Source: Phycisphaerae bacterium (GTDB taxonomy: Bacteria > Planctomycetota > Phycisphaerae > UBA1845). From it: 32,123 bases of DNA. The DNA lies in the NCBI GenBank assembly GCA_029260235.1, contig JAJDDP010000076.1:1-32123 (forward strand), written 5' to 3'. The notes under the pieces were generated by a model. The model was not told the DNA's origin and made no database searches. It saw nothing but the letters and a program-made list of their open reading frames with translations. Shown piece after piece: positions 1 to 7,320 of this stretch (position 1 is the stretch's first letter; each line of letters begins with the position of its first letter). The position numbers and the translations under genes are program-made.

Positions 1-1097
1 AACTCTCTGCGAAGTCGGTCCACCTGACCGAAGGGGAAATCCAGGGATATGACGATGAAGGTTCCACGGGCGAGCGCCAAATGCTGCGCAAAGTTGATGC
101 CACACATGAGGATGGCTCTCCCCTCCGCGTAATCCACGTTGAAGACGCTGAAATGATAGACCTCGTACTCGCCTTCCTCTGCGCGGTACTTCGTTAGACC
201 GCCACCAAATGTCGCTTGATATGTCGTGCGCTTAACCCGCTCCTTGGCGATGGAGTCATTGCCCCAAAGCGGTCCCAAAACAGTGTCCGTAAAGAGCGCG
301 GCCATCTTCTCAAAGTCGAATTCCCCGTAGGCCGAGTTCAAATCAACGCCTTGAGACCAGAGCCTACGCCTCTCTTCTTCTTCACGCCGCTGTTTCTCTG
401 CCAGCCGCCTCTGGTCCTCCTGCCGTCTTTGCGCTTCACGCTCGGTACGGGCGCCAGCGCGCTCGGCCAGGATGCGATCACGTTCCTTGCCGGGAATCAG
501 GTAGCCTTCAAACACCACGTAGCCTTGAGCGATCTTCTTGCCGTACTCACGCTTGTCCTGCGCTCGGCGGGCCAGTTCTTCGGTGAGACGACGGTTGACT
601 GCGTCGAGATGCGGGTCATCGGCGATTTCCTCGGCAGCGGCCTCAATAGCTGAGAGAGCTTCGTCGTAATCGAATCGATCTGCATGCCCATCAGCACGTG
701 AGATGGCATCTTCAAGAGTGGCGTTTAGTTCTGCCACCGCCGCCTCCTTCTCCTTAGTCTGACTGTGCTTAACGAGAACGATGACCGTAACGGCGATCAC
801 CAGGACGGCGACCGAGACCCCAACGATCACCGCGATGAATCGCCTCTGCCCACAGGGCTGGCGTGAAGGGACAGCTTGGGTTTCTGCTTTGGCAGCGCGG
901 TCGGCGGCTGGCGGTGGTGATGACTGTTCGGCGAGCGCGTCGAAGAGGTCGTTGTCAAGTGGGTCAGGTTCATCGGTTGCTGGCGTTGGGATACGAATCT
1001 TCGTCCCGCACTTCTTGCATCTCGCCTTCCCTCCGGCGTATTCATCCGGGGCGTTGAGTGAAGTATCGCAATTCGGACATCCAAAGGAGATCGTCAT
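1..1097 (-). CDS. Zinc-ribbon single-pass membrane protein with coiled coil, C-terminus cut by window edge
   Basis: Reading from 1097 the frame stays open to the left edge, giving about 365 residues without a stop. Residues 7-10 are CPNC and 27-30 CKKC, a zinc ribbon with the APDEYAG spacer and KIRIP tail typical of planctomycete proteins. A Pro/Ala-rich linker follows, then one hydrophobic helix at about 87-109 (RRFIAVIVGV onwards), and a long Glu/Arg/Lys-rich coiled coil at about 112-240. The rest is globular and unrecognised. GGAGG lies about 7 bases before the chosen ATG. It is divergent from the XRE gene at 1247. The topology suggests a membrane-anchored protein with a cytoplasmic zinc ribbon; I cannot assign a reaction. 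Every competing frame here is shorter and lacks a recognisable domain. Confidence 0.85.
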   Translation of the reverse strand, partial: MTISFGCPNCDTSLNAPDEYAGGKARCKKCGTKIRIPTPATDEPDPLDNDLFDALAEQSSPPPAADRAAKAETQAVPSRQPCGQRRFIAVIVGVSVAVLVIAVTVIVLVKHSQTKEKEAAVAELNATLEDAISRADGHADRFDYDEALSAIEAAAEEIADDPHLDAVNRRLTEELARRAQDKREYGKKIAQGYVVFEGYLIPGKERDRILAERAGARTEREAQRRQEDQRRLAEKQRREEEERRRLWSQGVDLNSAYGEFDFEKMAALFTDTVLGPLWGNDSIAKERVKRTTYQATFGGGLTKYRAEEGEYEVYHFSVFNVDYAEGRAILMCGINFAQHLALARGTFIVISLDFPFGQVDRLRRE

Positions 1098-1113
1098 CGT
1101 CAGCCTCCTCGAA

Positions 1114-1217
1114 ACGATTTATCGTGCATGGTGCGGTCATACGCACGGTATCGAGTGTATCCGCAGCCGAAAGACACCTCAAGCCGTGTGTTGATGCAGA
1201 TTTGCACGATTTACGAT
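1114..1217. promoter_or_regulatory. Candidate operator pair for the XRE regulator
   Basis: In the divergent gap between the zinc-ribbon gene and the XRE gene, the octamer ACGATTTA occurs at 1114-1121 and again at 1206-1213. The first copy is part of the inverted repeat ACGAT-TT-ATCGT (1114-1125). Paired sites of this kind are common autoregulatory operators of small XRE proteins. The link to this regulator is inference from position only. Confidence 0.35.
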
Positions 1218-1246
1218 GCCTTCGTTTGAAGTGGAGGTGTCGGCAA

Positions 1247-1576
1247 ATGAACATCCTCAAACAGTTTGGTCACCGGGTGCGCGAGTTGAGAAGCCGACAC
1301 GGTTTCACCCAGGCGCAGCTAGCCGCCCGATGCGGTGGCGGGATGGAGATGCAGCGCGTCGGCGAGATCGAACGAGGTGAGCGCAACTGCACCCTTCAAA
1401 CTGTTGAGAAACTGTCCAAGGGTCTCAAGTGCGAGCCTGCCGAGTTGTTCCTCTTTCGCCCCAAGGCCGTGGGCAAGTCTCTGTCTCAACTCGATTCTCG
1501 ACTGGTTGATCTCTGGAAGGCTGCCGACGACGAAACCAAGGCCAAGGCCGTCCGCATCCTATCCGAGTTGCTCTGA
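1247..1576 (+). CDS. XRE-family helix-turn-helix transcriptional regulator
   Basis: This is a 109-residue protein. Residues about 8-66 form an HTH_3/XRE fold: VRELRSRHGFTQAQLAARCG, then an IERGERN-type recognition stretch, then LQTVEKLSKGLKCEPAELF. The tail (about 80-109) is helical and ends in KAKAVRILSELL. The reading frame is open further upstream, to 1058, but GGAGG at 1234-1238 is placed correctly for the ATG at 1247 and the HTH starts right after it, so I chose that start. It probably binds DNA and may repress itself and the divergent zinc-ribbon gene; repeated ACGATTTA sites lie in the gap. The target is not known. Confidence 0.88.
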   Translation: MNILKQFGHRVRELRSRHGFTQAQLAARCGGGMEMQRVGEIERGERNCTLQTVEKLSKGLKCEPAELFLFRPKAVGKSLSQLDSRLVDLWKAADDETKAKAVRILSELL

Positions 1577-1943
1577 GTGACCACAGCCAGCCACGCACTC
1601 ATAAGCATTCCCGGTCAACTTCCCATCCGTCCGTAACGGTTCCGCCACATCAAAGTCGTGATTCTTCGACTTGTCGGACGGCGCTTGGTGCAATTTCTGG
1701 TCGAGCCTTGACATGACCGGAGATTTGGCTTGTGTGTGTTCGTCATGATCCAAAAGCGTCCGAACCCGAAACCTCTCAGCGCCACGGCGGAGAAAGAATT
1801 GCAGTCGATTGCGAACCTCTGCCGACGGCTCCGGCTCAGCGCCGCACAGGTGCGGAAAATGAAACGAATCATCCGCATTATGTACGAGCCATCCCCGACC
1901 GACCGTTGATCGTTGATCTCGACGCACTCCCAACCCTTCCCAT
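1577..1943. other. Gap between converging genes
   Basis: Apart from the weak 54-codon frame at 1745-1909 I see no domain, RNA gene or clear terminator here. Two minus-strand frames (1559-2008 and 1615-2013) run through it but have no ribosome binding site and a composition unlike the neighbouring genes. Confidence 0.4.
1745..1909 (+). CDS. Possible small basic protein, 54 aa
   Basis: An ATG-initiated frame of 54 codons in the gap between two converging genes. The product is helical and basic (KELQSIANLCRRLRLSAAQV, then many Lys/Arg). The composition looks more protein-like than the longer minus-strand frames that overlap it. No clear ribosome binding site and no family recognised. It could be chance. 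Confidence 0.25.
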   Translation: MIQKRPNPKPLSATAEKELQSIANLCRRLRLSAAQVRKMKRIIRIMYEPSPTDR

Positions 1944-2324
1944 CTAGGCTCTGTCTCTTGCCCCTTTGCCGATCCAATACCCGACGCCACCGGCAGCGAG
2001 CAACCCAAGCCAACTTGCGCGCCCTTGGCTACGCTCGGTTCCCTCGCCCAGCGTGAGATCGAGTTCCTGATCGGCTACGGCGACCAGCTCTTCGATGATC
2101 TGCTCGTAGATGCTGACGACTGTCTCCACGACTGCATGGGTCGCTTGGTTGTCCTCGGCCAGCATCCTGATCAGCTTCACCCTGTTCTCGTCGCTCATCG
2201 AGGCGACCAATCTGTCCCATCCGTGTTTTTCTGCCTCCACGAGAACATCCTTGACCGCAGCGTTTTTCAGGCCCAGGTCATTCACGCACGTCCTTACGGA
2301 TTCCAGCATTTGCGAGGCTGTCAT
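1944..2324 (-). CDS. Small protein with C-terminal glycine-rich membrane segment, unknown function
   Basis: A 126-residue protein coupled to the integrase gene. The ATG at 2324 has GAGG about 11 bases upstream inside the end of the integrase gene; a GTG at 2330 overlapping the integrase stop (GTGA) is the alternative start. Residues 1-90 are mostly helical with acidic character (AEKHGWDRLV, EQIIEELVAVADQELDL). Residues 104-120 (WLGLLAAGGVGYWIGKG) form a short glycine-zipper-like hydrophobic segment. I do not recognise a family. Co-transcription with the integrase suggests an accessory role in the mobile element, for example maintenance or membrane association; that is inference. Confidence 0.7.
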   Translation of the reverse strand: MTASQMLESVRTCVNDLGLKNAAVKDVLVEAEKHGWDRLVASMSDENRVKLIRMLAEDNQATHAVVETVVSIYEQIIEELVAVADQELDLTLGEGTERSQGRASWLGLLAAGGVGYWIGKGARDRA

Positions 2325-2326
2325 GA

Positions 2327-3199
2327 TCACTCGTACCTCATTTCATCAACACATCGCTGAAGGTCGTCCTGACTTCGCTTCGCATAGATGGAAGTCGTGT
2401 TCAGGCTTTCATGCCCCAAGATTTGAGCAAGGGCGACTAGATCGTTGTTCGTTTGCGCCAGGAACCTGTGGGCGAATGTGTGGCGCAGGACATGCGGCGT
2501 GAACTTGACCCCGGTGATCGCAGAATACTTGGCGCAGATCGCTCGAACACCATCGTCCGTAAGCGCCCCGCGCTCTCCAATGAACACCACTTGGGAATCT
2601 GACGGTGGACGGGATTCGAGATAATCCGTGAGCGCCCTCCGACCTTCGACCGGCAGAGGCACCATCCTTTGCTTGTTGCCTTTGCCGTGGCGACAGGTTA
2701 CGCGCCCTGACCTGGGACCGATTTCCAGGTCATCCAACTGAAGGCCGACGACATCGGAGACCCGCAGACCACCGAAGAGCATCACCCCAAGGATCGCAGC
2801 GCCACGAATGTCACCACGCAACTCAACCTCGCGCATGATTTTGCGGACCTGGGCAGATTGAAGTCCCTGCGGTACGGTCGGCATGCGCCGGAGTTCCTTC
2901 ACCGATTCGGCAGGGTTTCCAGGAAGGTCGCCAGACCGCACCAGATGCGCCAGGAATCGACGAATCGAAACGAGTGCCCGATTGACCGTCGAAACTTGTT
3001 GGCGACGAACACGGGCAAGGTGCGCTCTAAAATCTGCAACGTCGCGAACGGTCACCCGTTGTAGCTCGAAGTGCTCGTTGTTGGCGCTCTCAAACCACCG
3101 GATGAACTTCGCCAAGTCGCACTTGATCGCCTTGATCGTGTGGTGACTGAAATCGTTGGCCGCCAAGTAGTCGTCAACAACAGAGGGCAGGTTGGTCAT
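2327..3199 (-). CDS. Tyrosine recombinase / integrase (XerC/XerD type)
   Basis: A full-length tyrosine recombinase of 290 aa. Residues 1-95 are a SAM-like core-binding domain (AIKCDLAKFIRWF, then TVNRALVSIRRFLAHLVRSG). The catalytic domain shows R146 (GGLRVSD), K173 in the beta-hairpin, H236 and R239 (HVLRH), H263 (LGHESLNTT) and nucleophile Y272 (IYAK). All catalytic residues are present, so it is probably active. GGAGATGAAAG precedes the ATG. The length is that of Xer proteins, without an obvious long arm-binding domain. It lies next to an excisionase-like HTH gene and to five tandem 11-bp units at 3225-3279, which argues for an element integrase rather than the housekeeping chromosome-dimer resolvase. 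Confidence 0.93.
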   Translation of the reverse strand: MTNLPSVVDDYLAANDFSHHTIKAIKCDLAKFIRWFESANNEHFELQRVTVRDVADFRAHLARVRRQQVSTVNRALVSIRRFLAHLVRSGDLPGNPAESVKELRRMPTVPQGLQSAQVRKIMREVELRGDIRGAAILGVMLFGGLRVSDVVGLQLDDLEIGPRSGRVTCRHGKGNKQRMVPLPVEGRRALTDYLESRPPSDSQVVFIGERGALTDDGVRAICAKYSAITGVKFTPHVLRHTFAHRFLAQTNNDLVALAQILGHESLNTTSIYAKRSQDDLQRCVDEMRYE

Positions 3200-3224
3200 C
3201 TTTCATCTCCGCGAAAAACATTAT

Positions 3225-3279
3225 CTGGCGAATTCCTGACGGGTTACTGACGGAAATCAGACAGAAATCAGACACTCCA
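3225..3279 (+). repeat. Five tandem 11-bp units upstream of the integrase
   Basis: The units are CTGGCGAATTC, CTGACGGGTTA, CTGACGGAAAT, CAGACAGAAAT and CAGACACTCCA, with no gaps. They lie between the integrase start and the HTH gene. An 11-bp period puts each unit on the same face of the helix, as in integrase arm-type sites or iterons. The two central units match units at 11264-11281 in all but one or two positions. Confidence 0.7.
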
Positions 3280-3306
3280 AGGGCGAAACTCGGGAGATAT
3301 CCATTC

Positions 3307-3828
3307 TTATCTGGCGACGTTATCCGGCGAGTCCCGGCGCTTCAGGCAACGGAATACGGTCAGCAGCAACTCGGATCGGTCAACCTGACCGTGCCCATCG
3401 GGGTACACATCGACGAGCGCCTCACGGACGACTGCCGGAGTAATCTCTGCGAGACCAAGCTGCCGGAGCCCTTGGCGCAACTCGTCGATCAGGGCGTCAC
3501 TGCGAGCGCCAACCGTATCGTTGTCACGAGGTCGCGCTGGTTTCTTCTTCTTCGAGGCGGCGCGCCGTGGCAGTGGGGCGATCTCCAGCCGTCGCCCGTA
3601 AAAAAGAACGGCGCGCCCATTCGCACCCTGGTTCGTTTTGCGAATGAGCAAGCACTGCTCTTGCTGCTGCCGGTCGAAGAAGGGGCGCTTCGTCTCCGGA
3701 TTCCGAGACGGACTTGGGAAAACGCCTTCCCCGATCAGTTCGTAAAACCGAGCCCTCGATAGACCGATGTTGCGCGCCATCTCGGCAACGGTGACGATCT
3801 CTTTGGTCGGGTTTGTCGGCTGCGTCAT
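3307..3828 (-). CDS. MerR/excisionase-type HTH protein (AlpA-like)
   Basis: A 173-residue protein. Residues about 10-60 carry a winged-HTH of the MerR/AlpA/excisionase class: IVTVAEMARNIGLSRARFYE, then GVFPSPSRNPETKRPFF. A very basic linker follows (KKKKPARPR, about 93-101), then a C-terminal helical domain with DVYPDGHGQVDRSEL, which resembles a Ca-binding loop but is not convincing as an EF-hand. GGGAGGAG sits just before the ATG and the ATPase gene ends 13 bases upstream, so the two are co-transcribed. A likely role is directionality factor or element regulator beside the integrase. It is longer than typical excisionases. Confidence 0.75.
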   Translation of the reverse strand: MTQPTNPTKEIVTVAEMARNIGLSRARFYELIGEGVFPSPSRNPETKRPFFDRQQQEQCLLIRKTNQGANGRAVLFYGRRLEIAPLPRRAASKKKKPARPRDNDTVGARSDALIDELRQGLRQLGLAEITPAVVREALVDVYPDGHGQVDRSELLLTVFRCLKRRDSPDNVAR

Positions 3829-3841
3829 CTACTCCTCCCAT

Positions 3842-4795
3842 CTACACGACAGATGATTCCGCTTCATCGATCAAGCCCAAGTGCCGTAGACCTGACACCG
3901 TGATCTGCCTACCTTGCTGTGCTCGCTCGATCAGTCCTGCACGGATCATGAACGGCTCGATCACCACTTGAATGGTGCGTTGATGAACTCCGAGCGCAGC
4001 CTCGACGGTAAACAGCCTCACAGGCTGGCCTTGATGGTCAGCTAGCAACTTGAGGTAACGCTGTTCATCCGGCCCCAGTCCAAGCGAGTCGATGCCGTCC
4101 AGAGTGACGGTTGCGTCGAAGTGCGCCGAAGTGACTTGATCAGCCCCTTTGGCACGAGCGTACCGGTGACAAGATTCCAGTAGCCGAATGGCGAGCCGTG
4201 GCACTCCCCTTGATCGGGAAGCGATTGCAGTGGCAACGGCGGCGTCAACGCTGGTGCCCAACATCTGAGCGTGCTGCGCCGTGATCCTTGCGAGGTCGGT
4301 GGCGTTGTAGAAGCTGAAGGGCAGAATCACCTTGAATCGGTCGCGTAACGGTGGGAGCAAGGCGTACTCGTTGGTGGTGGCGGCGATCAAACAAAAGTCG
4401 TTCGTTGGGAGGGTAAGCGTCTTCTCTCCAGGCCCCCGTCCATCAACAAACAGCTTTTGTTCCTCCATCGCCTTGTATAGTAGCGTCTGGCACATCGTTC
4501 CCATCTGATGAATTTCGTCGATGAAGACAATGTCCTTGTCGTCCGCCTCGGCCAAGAGTCCGTTGAGTGCTCCCTGCCACATGAGGTCCTGCCCGATCCG
4601 CTCGTGGATGCTGGCTGCCATTTCCCTTGCGGCCAAATGAGCAAGAGTGGTTTTGCCACATCCGGGTGGTCCGACCATCAGCATGTGAGGAAGTCGAGTG
4701 CCGTCGTTCCATGCAGCTTCCAGCGCAACTCGGAATCGTTGCTTGACTTGATCCTGGCCGATGAAGTGATTGATTGTGGGCGGTTCTTTCGCCAT
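3842..4795 (-). CDS. RuvB-like AAA+ ATPase
   Basis: A 317-residue AAA+ ATPase with RuvB architecture. From the chosen start: N-terminal FIGQDQVKQRF motif, Walker A GPPGCGKTT at about 42-50, Walker B FIDEIH with D93/E94, sensor I ATTNE at about 139-143, an arginine in LRDRF, sensor II GVPRLA at about 197-202, and a C-terminal winged helix ending in a DNA-binding-like VSGLRHLGL. An ATG at 4804 abuts GGAGG too closely, so the ATG at 4795 is preferred. RuvB drives Holliday-junction branch migration with RuvA; no ruvA or ruvC is visible, and the sequence is diverged from housekeeping RuvB. Its place in an operon with the HTH protein and the integrase suggests a mobile-element motor, perhaps for processing or moving recombination intermediates. 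Confidence 0.85.
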   Translation of the reverse strand: MAKEPPTINHFIGQDQVKQRFRVALEAAWNDGTRLPHMLMVGPPGCGKTTLAHLAAREMAASIHERIGQDLMWQGALNGLLAEADDKDIVFIDEIHQMGTMCQTLLYKAMEEQKLFVDGRGPGEKTLTLPTNDFCLIAATTNEYALLPPLRDRFKVILPFSFYNATDLARITAQHAQMLGTSVDAAVATAIASRSRGVPRLAIRLLESCHRYARAKGADQVTSAHFDATVTLDGIDSLGLGPDEQRYLKLLADHQGQPVRLFTVEAALGVHQRTIQVVIEPFMIRAGLIERAQQGRQITVSGLRHLGLIDEAESSVV

Positions 4796-4861
4796 ACCGT
4801 CCATCCTCCGAAGTTGAATCGTTCGTCCAGTTGAACACTACGCCACGAAATGGCACACGCC

Positions 4862-4909
4862 AAGTTCGTTTCGAACTTATTTTCACTGCGGCATTTGCAC
4901 TAATGTCAA
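4862..4909 (-). promoter_or_regulatory. Promoter/operator region of the RuvB-like gene
   Basis: On the minus strand TTGACATTA (4901-4909) resembles a -35 element. Downstream is a perfect inverted repeat AAGTTCG-TTT-CGAACTT (4862-4878), suitable as a repressor site. No convincing -10 was found. The block around the TTGACATTA is repeated upstream of the amidoligase gene (7120-7137). Confidence 0.4.
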
Positions 4910-4930
4910 GTGGTGGCACCGTCCACACCG

Positions 4931-5350
4931 TCATCTTGCAGGCCACGAATAGACGAGCGCGCCGCAGACTTCCTTCGCCACGAGTCGAGGTTGATCGGTG
5001 ATGCGCTGTGGGTGGGCAAACTCATAAGTCCACGCTGTAGCCTGCGTCCCGTCGTCGAGCGTAACGGTGACTTCTTTCCTGATGTACAAGCAGTCGTTTC
5101 GATTGGGGCCGTAGCCCTCGATGCGATCCGTGATGGCCAGAGCAGTTGGGTCGATGTCGAGAACCACACCCTCCACGATGCCGTCACCAGGGACCAAGGC
5201 AGGGAAAGCGCCGAGGTCAACCAGGATGCCCGTGATCTTGCCAGGGCATCCACGCCGGACGTGGCGCTCGATCCGATGATGGTTGCCGTGGCCGGGCATC
5301 AGCGTGCCGTAAACGAAGAAGCGAACAGGTTGATCAGGGCAATCAGGCAT
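4931..5350 (-). CDS. Gamma-glutamylcyclotransferase-fold protein (AIG2/GGCT-like), copy 1
   Basis: About 139 residues; the frame allows a start at 5368, but GGAGAAGGG precedes the ATG at 5350. The family signature is the N-terminal VYGTLM (the phosphate/amide-binding YGTL loop) and the glutamate in DRIEGY, which is the usual catalytic acid. The C-terminal AWTYEF strand fits the barrel. Members remove 5-oxoproline from gamma-glutamyl amines or hydrolyse related isopeptide bonds. A second member lies at 7570-8070, and the amidoligase and a metallopeptidase lie between them. I infer that it works on the product of the amidoligase; the actual substrate is unknown. Confidence 0.85.
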   Translation of the reverse strand: MPDCPDQPVRFFVYGTLMPGHGNHHRIERHVRRGCPGKITGILVDLGAFPALVPGDGIVEGVVLDIDPTALAITDRIEGYGPNRNDCLYIRKEVTVTLDDGTQATAWTYEFAHPQRITDQPRLVAKEVCGALVYSWPAR

Positions 5351-5640
5351 TCGCCCTTCTCCATTCACGAGGAGCGTCTACAGATTTCTCGCAAAGACTT
5401 TCGTTTCCATTGCCCCGCGAAAGTTTTTGGTCCTGAACCACCCCCGACACCTGGTGTCGCACCCTCTTCATGTGTTCGCACACCTAGCTGATCTGGCTGT
5501 GATCGCATGCGGCGTAAGCTTTGGCTGGTGAAGCAGTTGGCTATTCCCTGGCTGAGATGGCTGAAGAACTAAGTTCGAACAGCCGGGCAAAATGCTTCCG
5601 TTTGCAATCTGGATCGGAAGTAAATCAGCAGGAAGAGTGT
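5351..5640. other. Gap with palindrome and hairpins
   Basis: No gene seen. It contains the perfect 15-bp palindrome CGACACCTGGTGTCG (5445-5459), a TTCG-loop hairpin TGTG-TTCG-CACA (5471-5482), and the palindromic GTTCGAAC (5573-5580), which shares its half-sites with the inverted repeat at 4862-4878. The peptidase gene ends in an imperfect GAAGAG...CTCTTC hairpin near 5633-5655 that may weakly terminate transcription. Confidence 0.4.
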
Positions 5641-6111
5641 TCATGACGCTCTTCTTCCCCGCAGCCTGGCTGCAAGATCACCGGGGCGAATGAGCATGTG
5701 ACCGACGTGAACCAAGCGCCCGTACTGCTTTGGGAAACAGCGTTTGAAGAGGTTGATCGACCACCGGCAGGCGTTGCGCTCGTCCAACTCAAGGGCGTGA
5801 GCGAATTCGTGAAGGAAGGTAAGTACGCTGAGCTTGCCAACGATGACTATCCGGCGCTCTGATGGAATGTAGTGCGACGATCCGCTTGAACCACCGTCGT
5901 TGCGGTCGAAATTCAGTGCAGGCTCGAAAATGCCGTATGCTCCAGACAGGTCGTAATTCAACGCCCTGAATTTGGCCTTGCGTTCCTCCAAGGTTCCACG
6001 CCAAGGGCGCGCCCGGGCGAAGCGCTGGACGGCGCGAAGGGCTGCCGAGCGGTAAGCCATCTGATCATCAAGAACTTCAAGGACGCATTGCGGGTAATTG
6101 CGTTGGGGCAT
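5641..6111 (-). CDS. HExxH zinc metallopeptidase-like protein
   Basis: A 156-residue protein. HEFAHALELDE at 101-111 is a zincin motif: H101 and H105 would bind zinc and E102 would be the catalytic base; E108 or a later acidic residue could be the third ligand. It is followed by CRWSINLFKRCFP. The preceding strand IVIVGKLSVLTFL fits a minimal zincin (SprT/ImmA-like size). AAGGAGA lies 6-7 bases before the ATG at 6111, so I reject the longer frame to 6420, which runs inside the amidoligase gene. It starts 20 bases after the amidoligase stop, so the two are co-transcribed. A role in clipping a tagged or precursor peptide is plausible but inferred. Confidence 0.75.
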   Translation of the reverse strand: MPQRNYPQCVLEVLDDQMAYRSAALRAVQRFARARPWRGTLEERKAKFRALNYDLSGAYGIFEPALNFDRNDGGSSGSSHYIPSERRIVIVGKLSVLTFLHEFAHALELDERNACRWSINLFKRCFPKQYGRLVHVGHMLIRPGDLAARLRGRRAS

Positions 6112-6131
6112 AACGAATCTCCTTGCATTTG

Positions 6132-7049
6132 TCAGGCGACGGAATTCTTCTCGATATTTCGCGGGGAATTGAAATCTTGCCACCGCTTCAACAGGAACCG
6201 CCCAACCTGACGAAGTTCCTTGTCCACCTTGCTGTAGATGCGGTTGTTCGGTTTCAATCCTGTCGTGGTCAGCAATGAATTGAGTCCTTGCTGGGAATTG
6301 GCGACGGACTCGGCCTTGAGGTGGCAGGATCGTTTCACGGCATGCTCGGTCCATCGTTGCGTTGCCAGCACCCACGCCTTGATCTTCGACCAGTCCGTCG
6401 TCCCCGAGTGGATACGCCACTCAACAGTCATCCGATCACGATTGGCGACGTTGGAGAGGTTGAGCCCCTGATACCGACCCACGCGGGACAACTCGCGGCA
6501 GAGAGATGCGTAGGAATACGCTCCGTCGTATGTCTTGGCGTCACTCTGCTGCGGTGGATGGCAATACTGATTCGACTTGCGACTCGGTGGAACCAGACCG
6601 TACATGACCGGATGAAACCGCCACCAGAGATGTTGCAGGTTGCGAACGATTTCGGGGCGCTGCTCAGCCTCGGGCAGATGGTGGTGGACGTGGAGCCCGC
6701 AACTGTAGTTGGCCCGAGCGCCCACGTACTTGATGATGTCCAGAGCAGGCGGCAAGACTTGCTCAATCTCGTCCCAGGTCATCGGAGCGGTCTTGGCTTC
6801 GATCTTGCTCCACCGCAGTCCGGCGTAGCGAGATTCGTCACGCAACGAGACATCGTGCTCGATGGCAAACTTGCTGCCAGACGGGACGGGCTGCCTCGAA
6901 TATCCTCGTGAATGTGATTGGATTCCGTGGTTGGTCAGAACTTCAGCGATGAGGCGCTGGACATCATGGTTTTCCCCGACCCCGATGATGGGCACGACCA
7001 CTTCGATTTCGATTCCAATCTTGCGGTCGTGGTTGATGATTGCCTGCAT
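6132..7049 (-). CDS. Glutamine-synthetase-fold amidoligase (Amidoligase_2-like)
   Basis: A 305-residue protein from the ATG at 7049 (a GTG at 7058 is the alternative). Features of the COOH-NH2 ligase family: GIEIE at 12-16, whose two glutamates bind metal, KIEAKT with E84, the CGLHVHHH stretch with H120 and H122, and TVEWRIHSGT at 208-217 with the conserved arginine R212. Members activate a carboxylate with ATP and form an amide or isopeptide bond. The gene lies between GGCT-fold genes, an arrangement described by comparative genomics for GS-like amidoligases, and directly before a zincin. I infer synthesis of an amide-linked metabolite or protein tag. No carrier peptide is evident. A repeated element lies upstream at 7077-7090. 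Confidence 0.85.
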   Translation of the reverse strand: MQAIINHDRKIGIEIEVVVPIIGVGENHDVQRLIAEVLTNHGIQSHSRGYSRQPVPSGSKFAIEHDVSLRDESRYAGLRWSKIEAKTAPMTWDEIEQVLPPALDIIKYVGARANYSCGLHVHHHLPEAEQRPEIVRNLQHLWWRFHPVMYGLVPPSRKSNQYCHPPQQSDAKTYDGAYSYASLCRELSRVGRYQGLNLSNVANRDRMTVEWRIHSGTTDWSKIKAWVLATQRWTEHAVKRSCHLKAESVANSQQGLNSLLTTTGLKPNNRIYSKVDKELRQVGRFLLKRWQDFNSPRNIEKNSVA

Positions 7050-7076
7050 ACTACACACTACAGCGTGTTTGCCGAA

Positions 7077-7090
7077 CGCGCAAATCGATT
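7077..7090 (-). promoter_or_regulatory. 14-bp element upstream of amidoligase, repeated at 8100-8113
   Basis: CGCGCAAATCGATT occurs here 28 bases before the amidoligase start and, identically, at 8100-8113, 30 bases before the preferred start of the second GGCT gene. Its core is the palindromic AATCGATT. The matched spacing suggests a shared regulator or promoter element. Confidence 0.5.
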
Positions 7091-7119
7091 CTCAAAAAAC
7101 TTCGCAGAATCAGATGCGC

Positions 7120-7137
7120 CTAATGTCAAGTAGTGGC
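7120..7137 (-). promoter_or_regulatory. TTGACATTA block upstream of amidoligase, copy of 4900-4917
   Basis: The 18 bases differ from 4900-4917 at one position. On the minus strand they contain TTGACATTA, which could be a -35 box, but no good -10 follows at normal spacing. Confidence 0.35.
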
Positions 7138-7230
7138 ATTCCCAAACGTGAGTGTGACGGCAGGATGATGACCGATCCTTGACGGACGTTGGATGTGATC
7201 AACAGCTAGGTGGGCGCAGCCCGCCGAAGT

Positions 7231-7320
7231 CGATCCCTTGCCTGCTAGACGTACTGCTCTTCGACTTCGATGCCAATGAAACGCACGCATTCTTTCGGGC
7301 ACGCAACTCCGGTCATGTCC
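7231..7320 (-). pseudogene. C-terminal fragment of a DNA methyltransferase, copy of 13672-13760
   Basis: On the minus strand this reads TGVACPKECVRFIGIEVEEQYV, then a TAG stop, then QARDR. It aligns with the methyltransferase fragment at 13645-14058 (TGVACLKEGVRFLGIEANKQYVEQARARI), the region just after the SAM-binding FCGSGT motif. The FCGSGT itself is gone and the stop is in frame, so it is a dead remnant. DNA identity over about 90 bases looks close to 80 percent. The remaining sequence of the gap, 7321-7440, holds another open minus stretch (MCEVIKSEAGIRF onwards, about 40 codons) of no known family, and 7440-7569 shows nothing I can name. Confidence 0.6.

Noticed and set aside
216..653. 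Plus-strand open frame of 145 codons
   Set aside because: It is antisense to the zinc-ribbon membrane protein, whose minus frame is open over the whole 1-1097 and carries recognisable domains.
1559..2013. Minus-strand open frames of 149 and 132 codons
   Set aside because: No ribosome binding site, unusual composition, and they overlap the end of the better supported 126-aa gene.
6112..6420. Upstream extension of the metallopeptidase frame
   Set aside because: It lies inside the amidoligase coding region; a good AAGGAGA site precedes the ATG at 6111.
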